Of a stretch of DNA of 64,000 nt, positions 20,461 through 31,717 are shown in pieces. A program made the translations under genes and the position numbers. Each line of letters opens with the position of its first letter. Position 1 is the stretch's first letter. The notes beneath the pieces are model-generated. The model searched no databases. It worked only from the letters and a program-made list of their open reading frames with translations, and was not told the DNA's origin. Origin of the DNA: DDH964 sp963806685 (GTDB lineage: Bacteria > Desulfobacterota > Desulfuromonadia > Desulfuromonadales > DDH964); contig CAWDZB010000002.1 of the NCBI GenBank assembly GCA_963806685.1, forward strand, positions 1 through 64,000, in the 5' to 3' direction.

Positions 20461-20913
20461 TCACCCCCCGCGGTGGCGGGCGAGGATGGTATCGAGTCGG
20501 TTGGCGAAGGCCTGCCGGTCCCGTGGGCCTAGGGCCGGCGGGCCGCCCCCTTGGAAACCGCTGCCGCGCATTTCGTCGAGGAGGTTGCGCACGGTCAGCC
20601 GCTCGCGAATGTTCTCGGGGGTCAACAGTTCGCCGCGGGGGTCGAGGGCCAGGCCGCCCCGGTCGATCACCGCTGCGGCGAGGGGGATATCGGCGGTCAC
20701 CACCAGGTCGCCGGCCACCATCCGGCGGACGATCTCGCGGTCGGCCTCGTCGAGTCCGCCCGCCACCTGCAGCGCCCGAATATGGGGGGACGGCGGGACA
20801 CGCAGCGGCTGGTTGGCGACCAGGAAGAGGTCCATCCGGCAGCGCTCGGCGGCACGGAAGAGTATCTCCTTGATCGGTCGCGGGCAGGCATCGGCATCGA
20901 CCCAGATCTGCAT
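20461..20913 (-). CDS. YaiI/YqxD (DUF188) family protein
   Basis: A 150-residue member of the UPF0178 family, a PIN-like fold of unproven function. The N-terminus IWVDADACPRPIKEILFRAA and the segment VVTADIPLAAAVIDRGGLALDPRGE with conserved Asp residues are diagnostic. The ATG at 20911-20913 shares one base with the TGA of the upstream MshEN gene, so translation is coupled. The reason for pairing with a c-di-GMP-type receptor is not evident. Confidence 0.88.
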   Translation of the reverse strand: MQIWVDADACPRPIKEILFRAAERCRMDLFLVANQPLRVPPSPHIRALQVAGGLDEADREIVRRMVAGDLVVTADIPLAAAVIDRGGLALDPRGELLTPENIRERLTVRNLLDEMRGSGFQGGGPPALGPRDRQAFANRLDTILARHRGG

Positions 20914-22175
20914 CAGAGGCTGATGATCTTGTTCTGCAGGACCAGGATTTCGAAGGCCATGGCCGCCTTTGCGGTCAGTTTCTGCAGCTGGACCAGATAG
21001 GGGCCGAGGTTGACGCCGGGGGCATCGACATAGAGCACCGCCACCACCCGCCCGATCATCAGCAACGGGACCAGCAGCGCCCATTCCGGAACCCGGCCGC
21101 CCATTTCCTGGAGCAGCATCGAATTGAACGGGGTGCGTGGAATAGGCCCAAGATGGAAACCGCGGGAATCGGCCACGGTCTGCAGGACCGACGGTTCGCC
21201 GAGAGGGATCTCGACCCGCTCGAAGCCCGCCAGCGGCTTTCCCTCGATGGTGCATTTCCAGCCCATAGCGGTCTCGCCGCGCACCAGGAACACGGCCGCA
21301 TGGGGGAACTTCCCTCCGAGGCAGGCGGCCAGGGTGTCCAGGATTTCATCGCGACTGCGCGCCGCGATCAACTGCTCGGAGACGCTGGCGGGCACCTCCG
21401 CGGCAGCCGCTTCCACGGCCGGGGCCGCCGGCGGCGCAGGCATGGCGGGAGGCGGGGTGGGGACGGTCGCCGGTCGGGCGGCTGCTGGCGGCGCGGCTCG
21501 CCTCGGCATGGCCGCCGGTGGCGGGGAAGGGAAAGGCGTCAGGCTGGCCGGCTTGGAGGGAACCGGGAATGGCTCCGGGTCCGGCTCCGCCAGCTTGGAG
21601 AAATCGATGGTTGGCCTGTGGGCCAGGACCTCCTTCTCGAGCTGTTCAAGATCGAGCACCGGTTCCCGGTAAGGGGACAAGGGCGGTGGGGAGGAGATGG
21701 TGACCTTCTGCCGGGGCGGGGTAATGTTGATATAGCGCCGGCTGCGGGGGATGCCGTAGGCTTTCTCCAGGGCAAAAACGATGCACAGTTCGGCCGCTGC
21801 CAGCGGCTGGATGATGCAGCCGGTGCGAAAGGCGATCTCGTCCACCACCTTGAGGTCGGCGGGGTCGGTCATCGCCAGCGACAGGCGCCGGCGATTGAGA
21901 CGCACCGGCATCACCCCGTGCTTCTCCGCCAGTTCCCGCGGCAGCGCCGCTACCACCTCCGGTGGAACCTGCAACAGTTCCTCGAGATTGGCCGCCGGTA
22001 CCCCGAATTTCCGGCCCAGGGCCCGGGAGATGTCGATCTCCTTCACCACGCCCAATTCGATCAGGTTGGTGCCGAGTTTGCCGCCGAAGATGACCTGGCA
22101 CTTGAGTCCCTCCTCCAGCTCGGCGCTGGTAATCACCCCTTCCTGGAGCAGCAGGTCGCCAATCCTGATTGCCAT
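20913..22175 (-). CDS. MshEN-domain protein with Pro/Ala linker and GAF-like C-terminus
   Basis: A 420-residue protein. Residues 1-150 form the N-terminal GspE/MshEN domain: RIGDLLLQEGVITSAELEEGL and GGKLGTNLIELGVV are the two RxGxxL motifs of the c-di-GMP-binding fold, followed by LPRELAEKHGVMPVRL. There is then a low-complexity Pro/Ala-rich linker (about 220-280) and a GAF-like C-terminal domain (about 285-420). No ATPase domain is present. The ATG at 22175 follows AAGGATGG; the upstream in-frame start at 22286 would overlap the NlpC gene. Probably a cytoplasmic second-messenger adaptor; inference. Confidence 0.8.
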   Translation of the reverse strand: MAIRIGDLLLQEGVITSAELEEGLKCQVIFGGKLGTNLIELGVVKEIDISRALGRKFGVPAANLEELLQVPPEVVAALPRELAEKHGVMPVRLNRRRLSLAMTDPADLKVVDEIAFRTGCIIQPLAAAELCIVFALEKAYGIPRSRRYINITPPRQKVTISSPPPLSPYREPVLDLEQLEKEVLAHRPTIDFSKLAEPDPEPFPVPSKPASLTPFPSPPPAAMPRRAAPPAAARPATVPTPPPAMPAPPAAPAVEAAAAEVPASVSEQLIAARSRDEILDTLAACLGGKFPHAAVFLVRGETAMGWKCTIEGKPLAGFERVEIPLGEPSVLQTVADSRGFHLGPIPRTPFNSMLLQEMGGRVPEWALLVPLLMIGRVVAVLYVDAPGVNLGPYLVQLQKLTAKAAMAFEILVLQNKIISL

Positions 22176-22188
22176 CGTTACCATCCTT

Positions 22189-23598
22189 TCAGTGGATTTC
22201 GGCTTGCTCCGCCGCTCCGCTTCCCGCCTCTTCTCCCTCCGCCCGGGGAAGCAGGGTGAACCCGAGCAGGCGCCGGTAGAAGCCATCCGTGGGGACGTCG
22301 CTGCGCTCCTCCCCCGGGTGCAGCCCGGTAATGACCAGGCGCCCGACCAGCGCCCGCCCTTCCCGCCCGCTCCAGCCGACGGTGCGCACCCCCCAGAGGT
22401 TGTGCAGCAGCAGCGGCACCCCGTTTGCCGGGCCGGTACCGAGGTAGAGCCCGATGTGGCCGGGGAAGCTGAGCAGGGTATAAAAGGGAACCCCCTCGGC
22501 CAGCAGCCGGGCTCGTTTTTGTGCCGGAGTCAGCCCGGCAAGGTCGACGAAGCGGCCAACCGTCCGCGCCTGCTGCAGCGAATTACGCGGTAGCCAGAGC
22601 CCGAAGGGGGTGAAAAGATCGTGGAGGGTGGCGCTGCAGTCGCGGTTCTGGTAGAGCCCGCCCCAGCCGTAGGGCTGGCCGAGGAGACCGTCGGCCAAAT
22701 CGGCCAGCAGTCCGGCCTGCAGCGGCAGCGGAAAGGGGGCCGCGGCCTGCAGCGGCACTGCCGCGGTGCGGAGGACCGCCCGGCCGTCGGCGTCGCGCAC
22801 CGGTACCAACAGCTGCAGGGTTTCGTCGGTCTCGCCGCGCAGGGGGAAGAGGGCCCCGAGCCTTCCCGAGGCAAGAAACCCGCCTTCCCGGTCGCTCAGG
22901 GTGACTTGGTCGCTGATCAGGGCGACGAACTCGCTGCGGCGATAATTGCGGCGAAAGGTCTCGTCGGTCCAGGCCAGGGCGTCCGCCGGCAGCCAGCCGT
23001 TGACCAGTCCAGCTTCGACCAGGTACCATGCGCCGTCGGCGGAACGGTGGGTGACCAATAGCGGGGTCCCGGCCCAGAGCTCCGAATTCTGGAAATAGTC
23101 GAAGGGATAGCCTTCCCCGGCCCGGCCCGGGTCGCGGAAAAACGGGCGCCGAGTCGGGAATACCCGCAACGCCGCGTTGCGCACCGTAATTGCCTTCCGC
23201 GCCAGGGAAGGGTAGCGGTCGATTCGCTGTGCTGCGATCAGCGCCTCCCAGTCGGCCAGCGACCAGGGGAGCAGATTCTCGCCGTATCCCTCCTCTGGAC
23301 GGTAGCTGTTTACTCCCCAGAAGGCAGTGGCGGCGCCCAGGCTGGCTGCCGACCGGTCCCAGGGTGCAAAAAAGCGACAGCGGTAATCGGCGGCGAGCCC
23401 GGCCTGCGCCGCCGCGGATACCAGCGGCCGGTCCCCTGCGGATGGCGCCAGGTAGGCGCTCGCCCGCTGCGGGAGGCGCTGCAAGTCGGCGATCCCCGGG
23501 CCCCCGGCCACGCAGGCGGCCAGCAGCAGGCAGGCGGCCAGCTGCGGCAGGATGCCGAGCTTCGGCCGGCTGTGGCGGAATGGCTGATCAAGATCCAT
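22189..23598 (-). CDS. NlpC/P60 cell-wall hydrolase lipoprotein with SH3 domains
   Basis: A 469-residue exported protein. The N-terminus has a hydrophobic stretch ending LLLAAC, a lipobox, so it is probably a lipoprotein. Middle residues (about 140-290) look like bacterial SH3 domains (RSADGAWYLVEAGLVNGWLP). The C-terminal NlpC/P60 papain-like domain has YGWGGLYQNRDCSATLHDLF with the nucleophilic Cys and FPGHIGLYLG with the His, as in the YkfC/DL-endopeptidase group that cleaves peptidoglycan stem peptides. It ends 13 bp before the MshEN gene start on the same strand. Confidence 0.87.
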   Translation of the reverse strand: MDLDQPFRHSRPKLGILPQLAACLLLAACVAGGPGIADLQRLPQRASAYLAPSAGDRPLVSAAAQAGLAADYRCRFFAPWDRSAASLGAATAFWGVNSYRPEEGYGENLLPWSLADWEALIAAQRIDRYPSLARKAITVRNAALRVFPTRRPFFRDPGRAGEGYPFDYFQNSELWAGTPLLVTHRSADGAWYLVEAGLVNGWLPADALAWTDETFRRNYRRSEFVALISDQVTLSDREGGFLASGRLGALFPLRGETDETLQLLVPVRDADGRAVLRTAAVPLQAAAPFPLPLQAGLLADLADGLLGQPYGWGGLYQNRDCSATLHDLFTPFGLWLPRNSLQQARTVGRFVDLAGLTPAQKRARLLAEGVPFYTLLSFPGHIGLYLGTGPANGVPLLLHNLWGVRTVGWSGREGRALVGRLVITGLHPGEERSDVPTDGFYRRLLGFTLLPRAEGEEAGSGAAEQAEIH

Positions 23599-23655
23599 GG
23601 TCGTTTCCCGCCCCGGGACCGAACCGGGAGTTTTTTATCCCCGTCAGGCGGCGGC

Positions 23656-24483
23656 TCAGGAGCGTTTGCGGCGGACGCCGGTGGGCCCCGGCTCCACCAG
23701 CCCCGCCTTGTAGAGTCCACCAACAGCTTTCTTGAACAGCTTCTTGCTTATCCCCAGGGCCGCGCGGATCGCCTCCGGCGGGCTGCCGTCGTGCAGCGGC
23801 AGCAGGTCGCGCCCCTGCAGGGCGGCGAGAATCTTCTCTTTGGCCGCCTCCAGTTCCTCCTTCGCTCCTTTGCGCAACGTCACGTCGAGCTTGCCATCCG
23901 GCCGCAAGGCCTTGACGAAGCCGTTCAGAACCTCCCCCGGCTGCATGCCAGGGAGAAGTTCGTCCCGGTAGAGCAGAGCGGAATAGCGGTGCGCGACGAT
24001 CACCTTGGCTCCCAGTTCGGTGAACTGCCAGATCATCAGGGCCACCGGGTCCCCCGCCCTGAGTCCCTTCACCTGCGCCTCCAGGCACTGTTCGATCCGG
24101 GCATTGGCGAAGGGCCGCCCTTGCCGGTCCAGCTCCACCCGGGCCAGGCAGCTGTCGCCCGAGGCGAGGCGCTTCGGCTGTTTGCCGCGCGGCACCAGCA
24201 GCTCCTTGCCGATCCCCCAGTCGAGGAAGACCCCGTGCGGATTGACCTGGCTCACCGGGAAAAAGGCGAACTCGCCGAGTTCGGCCCGCGGCCGGCGCCG
24301 CGTGGCCATCGGCTGCCCGCCGACCACTCCGTAGACGAAGACCTCCAGGCTCTCCCCGGCGGCGCAGCCGGCCGGCAGTTCCGGCCGCGGCAGCAGGACC
24401 ATATCCTCTCCGGCCGCCAGCCAGGCGCCGCGCTGGTCGAGATGGGAAACAGTCAGAATCTGGGTCTTGCCGATCTGCAGCAT
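23656..24483 (-). CDS. CvfB/YitL-family S1-like RNA-binding protein
   Basis: A 275-residue protein of the CvfB family: tandem S1-like domains with LQIGKTQILTVSHLDQRGAWL at the start and VNPHGVFLDWGIGKELLVP in the second, ending in a winged helix (IRAALGISKKLFKKAVGGLYKAGLV). Staphylococcal CvfB binds RNA and affects virulence; the role in this organism is unknown. The ATG at 24483 has GGAGGACCACC upstream, and I trimmed a 13-codon extension. It is separated from neighbours by short gaps. Confidence 0.88.
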   Translation of the reverse strand: MLQIGKTQILTVSHLDQRGAWLAAGEDMVLLPRPELPAGCAAGESLEVFVYGVVGGQPMATRRRPRAELGEFAFFPVSQVNPHGVFLDWGIGKELLVPRGKQPKRLASGDSCLARVELDRQGRPFANARIEQCLEAQVKGLRAGDPVALMIWQFTELGAKVIVAHRYSALLYRDELLPGMQPGEVLNGFVKALRPDGKLDVTLRKGAKEELEAAKEKILAALQGRDLLPLHDGSPPEAIRAALGISKKLFKKAVGGLYKAGLVEPGPTGVRRKRS

Positions 24484-24649
24484 GGTGGTCCTCCGCTGGG
24501 TTCTTTCTCTTCCGGGCTGCACGCTGCGCCGGCCGCTCGGGAGAAGAGAGCCGGGACCAGTCTGCCATGAAACCGGCCGGAAACAAAGGGAATCTTTTGG
24601 CGCCGCCGGGCCTTCCCCGGCGGCCGGACCAGAGGAGAACGGGAGCCGG

Positions 24650-25510
24650 TCAATGCTTGAGGAAAAAGACCGCCAGCAGGGTCAGGGCGATGCCGATCCC
24701 CCGACGAAGGGTCATCTTCTCCCGATAGAGGAGAACCGAAAGGCCGATGGTGATGACGAAATGCATGCCGGTAATCAGGGCGATCACCGACAGGGGGCCG
24801 ACCGCCAGCGCGGCCAGGAAAGCATAAAAGCCGAAAAAGTTGAGCACTCCCATCAGGATGCCGATCCTGATCGCGTCGCCGGGCCGGTCCCCGACCTTGC
24901 CGCCGCCCCACTTTTTCTCGATGGCCAGGGCAAAGAGGGTGGCCAGAAAATAGGAGAGCGCCATAAATCCGGACTTGCTGGTGGAGACGGCGGCGAGCTT
25001 GCTGGAGATGGAGGCGATGGCACCGCAGACGATGCAAAGGGCGACGAAGCCGAACCCGCGCCTTGGGTTGCCCCCGGGGTGGACGGCCTTGTCCGCCTCC
25101 CCGGCCAGCACCGCCACCACCGCCAACCCGGCAAGAATGCCGAGCCACTGGGAGGAAACCAGACGCTCATGGAAGCAGACCAGGGACACCACGATCACCA
25201 CCACCAGGCTCAGGCGGGTGAGGGGGAAGGTGATGCCGGCCGGCAGGTGGCGCAGGGCCTCCATGTTGGCAATGGTGGTGAGGGCGAAGGCGGCGCTGTT
25301 GACGAACGCCAGCACTACCAGGGCACGGAGGTTCCCGACCGGTTCGGCCGAGACGACAAAGACCGTTCCGCTTAGCAGGGTGACGGTGCCCATGAAGACG
25401 GCGGTGGTCAACGGCGTGCGGCAGTTGCGCTCAGCCGCGACCTTGTACAGGAAACGCTGGGTTCCCAACAACAGCAGGGCAGCGATGCTGTAGAAGTACC
25501 AATTGCTCAT
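24650..25510 (-). CDS. EamA/DMT-superfamily transporter
   Basis: Ten-helix inner-membrane carrier (286 residues) of the drug/metabolite transporter superfamily, with the two-fold EamA repeat: the first half begins WYFYSIAALLLLGTQRFLYK and the second begins near GFGFVALCIVCGAIASISSK. The C-terminus LLYREKMTLRRGIGIALTLLAVFFLKH is typical of the family. Substrate unknown. Together with the MFS and ABC-F genes upstream it forms a minus-strand cluster; the 69-bp gap to the MFS gene is compatible with cotranscription. Confidence 0.85.
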   Translation of the reverse strand: MSNWYFYSIAALLLLGTQRFLYKVAAERNCRTPLTTAVFMGTVTLLSGTVFVVSAEPVGNLRALVVLAFVNSAAFALTTIANMEALRHLPAGITFPLTRLSLVVVIVVSLVCFHERLVSSQWLGILAGLAVVAVLAGEADKAVHPGGNPRRGFGFVALCIVCGAIASISSKLAAVSTSKSGFMALSYFLATLFALAIEKKWGGGKVGDRPGDAIRIGILMGVLNFFGFYAFLAALAVGPLSVIALITGMHFVITIGLSVLLYREKMTLRRGIGIALTLLAVFFLKH

Positions 25511-25579
25511 GACTGCCTTCCGGGAGCGGGGCGAGGGGCCTCAGCCAAGAAGGCCCCGGAGCGAGCAGCCGTCCCTTGG

Positions 25580-26801
25580 TTACGCGGGCTTTGGCAATAA
25601 GGCCGTCGCCAGCGCAGCCAGGCCGGTGAGCGCCGCGCTGGCCAAAAAGGCCACGGTGAAGCTGCCGCTCGCCTTCGCAAGCATCCCGGCTCCCCCCGGC
25701 CCCACCACCTGCCCGACGGCGAAGAAGAGGGTGACGGTGGAAAAGGCAGCGGCAGCCCGGGACAGGCCGAAGTAGTCACTCACCGCGGCGGCCATGATGG
25801 TCGGAATGGCGAAGGCGGCGAGGCCGTAGAAGACCACCGACAGCATCAGCGCCCCGTTGCCGAGGCGCGAGCCTGCCAGCAGGTAGGCGGCGGTCTGCAA
25901 CACGAAGACCGTGGCCAGCCCGCCCCTGCGGCCGATCCGGTCGGAGAGGCTGCCAAATCCGACCCCGGAGACCAGGCTGAAGAGGCCGACCCAGGACCAG
26001 AGCAGGCCGGCACGCGCCTCGGACAGGCCGTACTCAACCACCATGGTGGTGACGATGAAGGTGCCGTAGACCATGTAAGTGATGCCGAAGACCAGATAGA
26101 GGACGCCAAGCAGGGCCAGCAGCCGCCCGGGATGGGCAGGCTCGGTGCCGGCCACGGCGGCGGGGCCGAGGGAAAACTTGCCGCCGACCGGCTCCAGGCC
26201 AAGCTCGGCGGGATCGTTGCGCAGCAGCAGAGCGGCGAGCAGCGCCACCGCCAGGGTGACGGCGCCGATCAGCAGCCAGCTGGTTCGCCAGCCGCCGACG
26301 CCGAGCCGCTGGTTGAGCAGGGGGATGACCAGCCCCGCCGCGACGATCGCCACGCCGTTGCCCGCCGTCATCAGCCCCGCCGCCCGGCCGCGGCGCGGCC
26401 GGTGGAACCAGTGGGAGACCAAGACCATCACCGGGATGTTGGCAAACCCGCTGCCGATACCGATCAGGGCGTAGAGCCCGACCACCGCCGCCAGTCCCCG
26501 ACTGCGGCCGATGCCGAACATGCACAGGGCGATGAGCAGCAGCCCGCCGGTGATCAGGCGCCGGGGGCCGGTCCGGCGCAGCAGCCACGGGGTGATCGCC
26601 ACCGAGAAGAGGTAGCCGGCGAAGTTGCCGGTACTGATGAAGCCCATCTGGTCGTAGCCGAGCCCCAGGCCGCTGCGCATCGCCGGCAGCAGCATGCCGA
26701 AGGCGAAGCGGGCCAGGCCGAGGCAGGCGAAAAGAGTCAAGGCCCCGGCGACGACGATGACCCAGCCGTAGTGGATGGGCAACCGGCCGCCGGCGCCCCG
26801 C

Positions 26802-26818
<17 letters not shown>
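25580..26818 (-). CDS. MFS transporter (YbfB-like)
   Basis: Twelve-helix major facilitator of 412 residues. The N-terminal half has YGWVIVVAGALTLFACLGLARFAFGMLLPAMR and the GRAAGLMTAGNGVA segment typical of the YbfB/oxalate-formate-antiporter-like branch; the loop between helices 2 and 3 reads WLLRRTGPRRLITGG. Substrate unknown. It overlaps the end of the ABC-F gene by 17 bases, suggesting that both are expressed from the same transcript. Confidence 0.85.
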
Positions 26819-28436
<1,618 letters not shown>

Positions 28437-28690
28437 GCTGTCGCTCCAAGGGAAAATTGCCGCACTGTTACCATGGCCGGCCCTGCTCCGGCAAGTTCAA
28501 AGTGGCACATAGACGACCTGCGGCCGGTGTCCCCCCCGGCAAGGGATCTGCGCTGGGCCGGCCTTCGAAACACCCCCTTGCCAACCCTTCGCGTCGCGCC
28601 GGTTCGGCGCTGACCGGATCTTCCCGCAATCCCCGCAAGATTCCAGGAATAGTCAATAATTCAAACCAGTTATTCTTGACCGTTTCTAAC

Positions 28691-28719
28691 TGGACAACCA
28701 TTGCCACGCTCCGTATAAT
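28691..28719 (+). promoter_or_regulatory. Near-consensus sigma-70 promoter for response regulator
   Basis: TGGACA at 28691-28696 and TATAAT at 28714-28719 are separated by exactly 17 bp, with an AAGGAG Shine-Dalgarno and ATG starting 30 bp further on. This is the best vegetative promoter in the window. The rest of the 312-bp divergent gap (28437-28748) shows no gene. Confidence 0.75.
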
Positions 28720-28748
28720 CCGAAACAGTGTTTTACAAGGAGTGGATG

Positions 28749-29120
28749 ATGTCCTTTCACATTGTAGTCATCGACGACTGCCCCGTCACCCTGGCGATCA
28801 TCAACGACTTTCTGGCTGCGGCGGGATTTCGCGTCTCCACCGCCGCCTGCAGCGTCTACTCCAACCACCTGATCTACTCCCGCCAGCCCCCGGACCTGAT
28901 CCTGCTCGACGTCATGATGCCCCTGATGTCCGGAACCCGGAAGACCCAGGTCCTGAAGAGCCGCGCCCGCAGCCGCAACATTCCGATCCTTCTGATGTCC
29001 TCCAAGGAAGAAGCGGAACTGCGCGCCCTGTCTGCCGTCGCCGGCGCCGACGGCTACCTCCCCAAGCCCTTTTCCGCCGACCGCCTGGTGGCCACGGTCA
29101 GAAAGCTCCTGGCCGCCTGA
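28749..29120 (+). CDS. Single-domain response regulator (CheY-like receiver)
   Basis: A 123-residue receiver without an output domain. The acidic pair is in VVIDDCP, the phosphorylatable Asp in DLILLDVMMP (about residue 50), a Ser/Thr equivalent in LLMSSKEE and the Lys in YLPKPFSADRL. The start at 28749 gives a six-base spacing after AAGGAG; a second ATG lies one codon upstream. No histidine kinase is adjacent, so the partner is unknown. It has its own strong promoter, so it is monocistronic and probably abundant. Confidence 0.9.
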   Translation: MSFHIVVIDDCPVTLAIINDFLAAAGFRVSTAACSVYSNHLIYSRQPPDLILLDVMMPLMSGTRKTQVLKSRARSRNIPILLMSSKEEAELRALSAVAGADGYLPKPFSADRLVATVRKLLAA

Positions 29121-29313
29121 TCGGCCTCCTCCGTCCTACCCGCAGCAGTTCCTGGCCGGTCCGCCGGTGGGTCGGGCGCACGCCGTTGGCCAGCCCCCAG
29201 CTCATCAGCTGGAAGACCGGCAGGCTCGCCCCATCGTCCGCTGCGCCGGCTTCCCTGAGCTTGAGGGCCGCCAGCTGGTTGAGCGGCAGCAGCCGCAGTC
29301 GTTGCAGGTCCAT
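29098..29313 (-). CDS. Possible small protein, unknown function
   Basis: A 71-codon reading frame with a well-placed GGGAG eight bases before its ATG. The product starts MDLQRLRLLPLNQLAALKLREAG and ends rich in Arg. It overlaps the convergent response regulator by 23 bp. I do not recognise the protein. The ribosome-binding site and lack of another gene in 29121-29457 are the only support, so it could be spurious. Confidence 0.35.
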   Translation of the reverse strand: MDLQRLRLLPLNQLAALKLREAGAADDGASLPVFQLMSWGLANGVRPTHRRTGQELLRVGRRRPIRRPGAF

Positions 29314-29457
29314 GGTCGGTTCTCCCGGAGCCGGCCGACCGGACCGGCCGCTTCACTATAGCGCAGATCGGGAGCCTTTCCGCTGGCCATCGCCGGCGGT
29401 TTGTGCTATCTGGACGGAGTCGTTGCCCAGCACTGCCGTCCCTGCGAGCCCCGCGTC

Positions 29458-31185
29458 ATGCCTGATACCGTCGTCCTCTTCGATTCCCCTTCCGGCCGCT
29501 GGCTGCGCTACGAAAAGCCGCTGCGGCGGGTTGTCGCCCGGCAGCCAGCCGAGGTGGAGCCGGCGCTGGCCGCCCTCGAGGCGGCCGTGGAAGGCGAGGG
29601 GCTGCACGCCGCCGGCTTTGTCGCCTACGAGGCGGCGCCGGGCTGCGATCCGTCCTGCGCCGTCGCCGACCCCGGCGACTTTCCCCTGCTCTGGTTCGGC
29701 CTCTACCGGCCGCCGGCGGTCGTCGAGTTTCCCGCACCAGCCGCAGACGGTGCGTCTCTCGTCTGGCGGGCCGGGCTTGACGCTCCCGGCTTCGCCCGCG
29801 CCGTGGCGGCGATCAAGGAACAGATCGCGGCCGGCGCAACCTACCAGGTAAACTTCACTTTTCCCCTGTACGCACCCTTCACCGGCGATCCCTGGCTCTT
29901 CTTCTGCGCCCTGGTCCATGGCCAGCGGGCCGGCCAGGCGGCCTACCTCGATACCGGGCGCTTCGTCGTCTGCTCGGCCTCGCCGGAGCTCTTCTTCGCC
30001 CGCAGCGGCGAGCGGCTGACGACCCGGCCGATGAAAGGGACCGCCCCTCGCGGCCGTACCCTGGCGGAGGACCGGGCCCTGGCGGAAGGGCTGCAACACT
30101 CGGTCAAGGACCGGGCCGAGAACCTGATGATCCTTGACATGCTGCGCAACGACCTGGCCCGGCTCGGCGGCGAGGTGTCGGTGCCGGCGCTCTTCACCGT
30201 CGAGAAATACCCGACCCTCTGGCAGCTGACATCCAGCGCCGAGGCCCGCACCAGGGCAAACCTGGCGGAAATCTTCGCCGCCCTTTTCCCCTGCGCCTCA
30301 ATCACCGGCGCGCCCAAGCTTAGCACCATGCAGCTCATCGCTGCCTTGGAGGACGGCCCCCGGCGCATCTACACCGGCGCCATCGGCCGACTCGCCCCCG
30401 GAGGGGAAGCCCGCTTCGGCGTCGCCATCCGCACGGCGCTGATCGACCGGGAGGCCGGCAGCGCCGAGTACCGGGTTGGCGCCGGCATCACCTGGGGTTC
30501 GGAGGCCGCCGCCGAGTACCGCGAATGCCTCGACAAGGCCCGCATCCTTCATCGACCGATGCCGGATTTCGCGCTGCTCGAGTCGCTGCGCTGGGCACCG
30601 GGAGAGGGCTACTGGCTGCTGACCGGCCACCTGGCACGGCTGGCCGAATCGGCCGCCTATTTTGACTACCCCTTCGATCGGGAGGCGGTCCTGGCCAGGC
30701 TGGAGGAGCTGGCCGCCACCCTGCCGCGGACTGCGCACAAGGTGCGGCTGCTGCTCCGGGCCGACGGCCGCCTCGAGCTCGGCGCCGAGCTCCTGGAAGC
30801 GAACCCGGAGCGCCCGCTGCGCCTGGCCCTGGCCCGGCAGCCGGTCGCCAGCGACGATCCCTTTCTCTACCACAAGACGACCTGCCGCGAGACCTACCTG
30901 CAAGCCCGGGAGGCCCAGCCCGCTGGCGATGAGGTGCTGCTCTGGAACGAACGGGGGGAACTGACCGAGGCACTGAACGCCAACCTGGTCGCGGAGCTGG
31001 ACGGCCGACGGGTCACCCCCTCGGTCGGCTGCGGCCTGCTCCCCGGGACCCTGCGGGCGCAGCTGCTGGAGCGGGGGGAGATTACCGAGCGGGTGATCCG
31101 GCGCGAGGAGCTGCCGCGGGCCACCCGCCTCTGGCTGATCAACTCGGTACGCGGCTGGCGGGAGGCGGAATTGCTCCCCGATTGA
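29458..31185 (+). CDS. pabBC: Bifunctional aminodeoxychorismate synthase I / 4-amino-4-deoxychorismate lyase
   Basis: A natural fusion for p-aminobenzoate (folate) synthesis. Residues about 1-370 are the chorismate-binding PabB part: ATYQVNFTFPLYAPF, SASPELFFARSGERLTTRPMKGT, DRAENLMILDMLRNDLAR, SITGAPKLSTMQLI and GAGITWGSEAAAEY. Residues about 375-575 form a class IV PLP aminotransferase fold (PabC): YHKTTCRETYLQAR with the PLP Lys, ELTEALNANLV and TPSVGCGLLPGTLR. It amidates chorismate with a separate PabA glutaminase and then eliminates pyruvate. Start at 29458 chosen over 29401 by alignment to the family N-terminus. Confidence 0.92.
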   Translation: MPDTVVLFDSPSGRWLRYEKPLRRVVARQPAEVEPALAALEAAVEGEGLHAAGFVAYEAAPGCDPSCAVADPGDFPLLWFGLYRPPAVVEFPAPAADGASLVWRAGLDAPGFARAVAAIKEQIAAGATYQVNFTFPLYAPFTGDPWLFFCALVHGQRAGQAAYLDTGRFVVCSASPELFFARSGERLTTRPMKGTAPRGRTLAEDRALAEGLQHSVKDRAENLMILDMLRNDLARLGGEVSVPALFTVEKYPTLWQLTSSAEARTRANLAEIFAALFPCASITGAPKLSTMQLIAALEDGPRRIYTGAIGRLAPGGEARFGVAIRTALIDREAGSAEYRVGAGITWGSEAAAEYRECLDKARILHRPMPDFALLESLRWAPGEGYWLLTGHLARLAESAAYFDYPFDREAVLARLEELAATLPRTAHKVRLLLRADGRLELGAELLEANPERPLRLALARQPVASDDPFLYHKTTCRETYLQAREAQPAGDEVLLWNERGELTEALNANLVAELDGRRVTPSVGCGLLPGTLRAQLLERGEITERVIRREELPRATRLWLINSVRGWREAELLPD

Positions 31186-31292
31186 GCCCCATTGCTTTTC
31201 AGCCGGCGGAAGCCGTAGAATTTCCTGTCGGCCGGCGGGACCAACGTGTTTCCAAACCCGGACCGGGACCTCCAGCTTGTGCGGGAAGTGCC

Positions 31293-31634
31293 ATGCCCAT
31301 CCTCCTCAAGACCACCCTGCTGCTGCTCCTCTCCAACATCTTCATGACCTTCGCCTGGTATGCCCACCTGAAAAACCTCGGCGACCGGACCTGGTACGTG
31401 GCGGCCCTGGCCAGTTGGGGAATTGCCCTTTTCGAGTACCTGGTCCAGGTGCCGGCCAACCGCATCGGCTATGCCGAACTGAACCTCGGCCAGCTGAAGA
31501 TCCTCCAGGAGGTCGTCACTCTCTCAATCTTCGTCCCCTTCGCCCTCTTCTACATGCACCAACCCCTCAAGCTCGACTACCTCTGGGCCGGCCTCTGCCT
31601 GCTCGGCGCGGTCTTCTTCATCTTCCGCGGCTGA
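31293..31634 (+). CDS. DUF486 (DMT-fold) small membrane protein
   Basis: A 113-residue protein with four predicted transmembrane helices. Segments SNIFMTFAWYAHLK, FEYLVQVPANRIGY and LKILQEVVTLSIFVPFALFYM are diagnostic for DUF486, a small multidrug-resistance-like family without proven function. The start is at 31293; a longer frame from 31182 overlaps the pabBC stop and lacks similarity. Likely cotranscribed with pabBC (107-bp gap). Confidence 0.9.
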   Translation: MPILLKTTLLLLLSNIFMTFAWYAHLKNLGDRTWYVAALASWGIALFEYLVQVPANRIGYAELNLGQLKILQEVVTLSIFVPFALFYMHQPLKLDYLWAGLCLLGAVFFIFRG

Positions 31635-31717
31635 GCGGGTTCGGGGATCGGGCCCGAAAAACGATCCGCACCAGCCTGCGGGGTCGGCTCTTTTCTTTGG
31701 AGCCAGAGGAGTATCCG

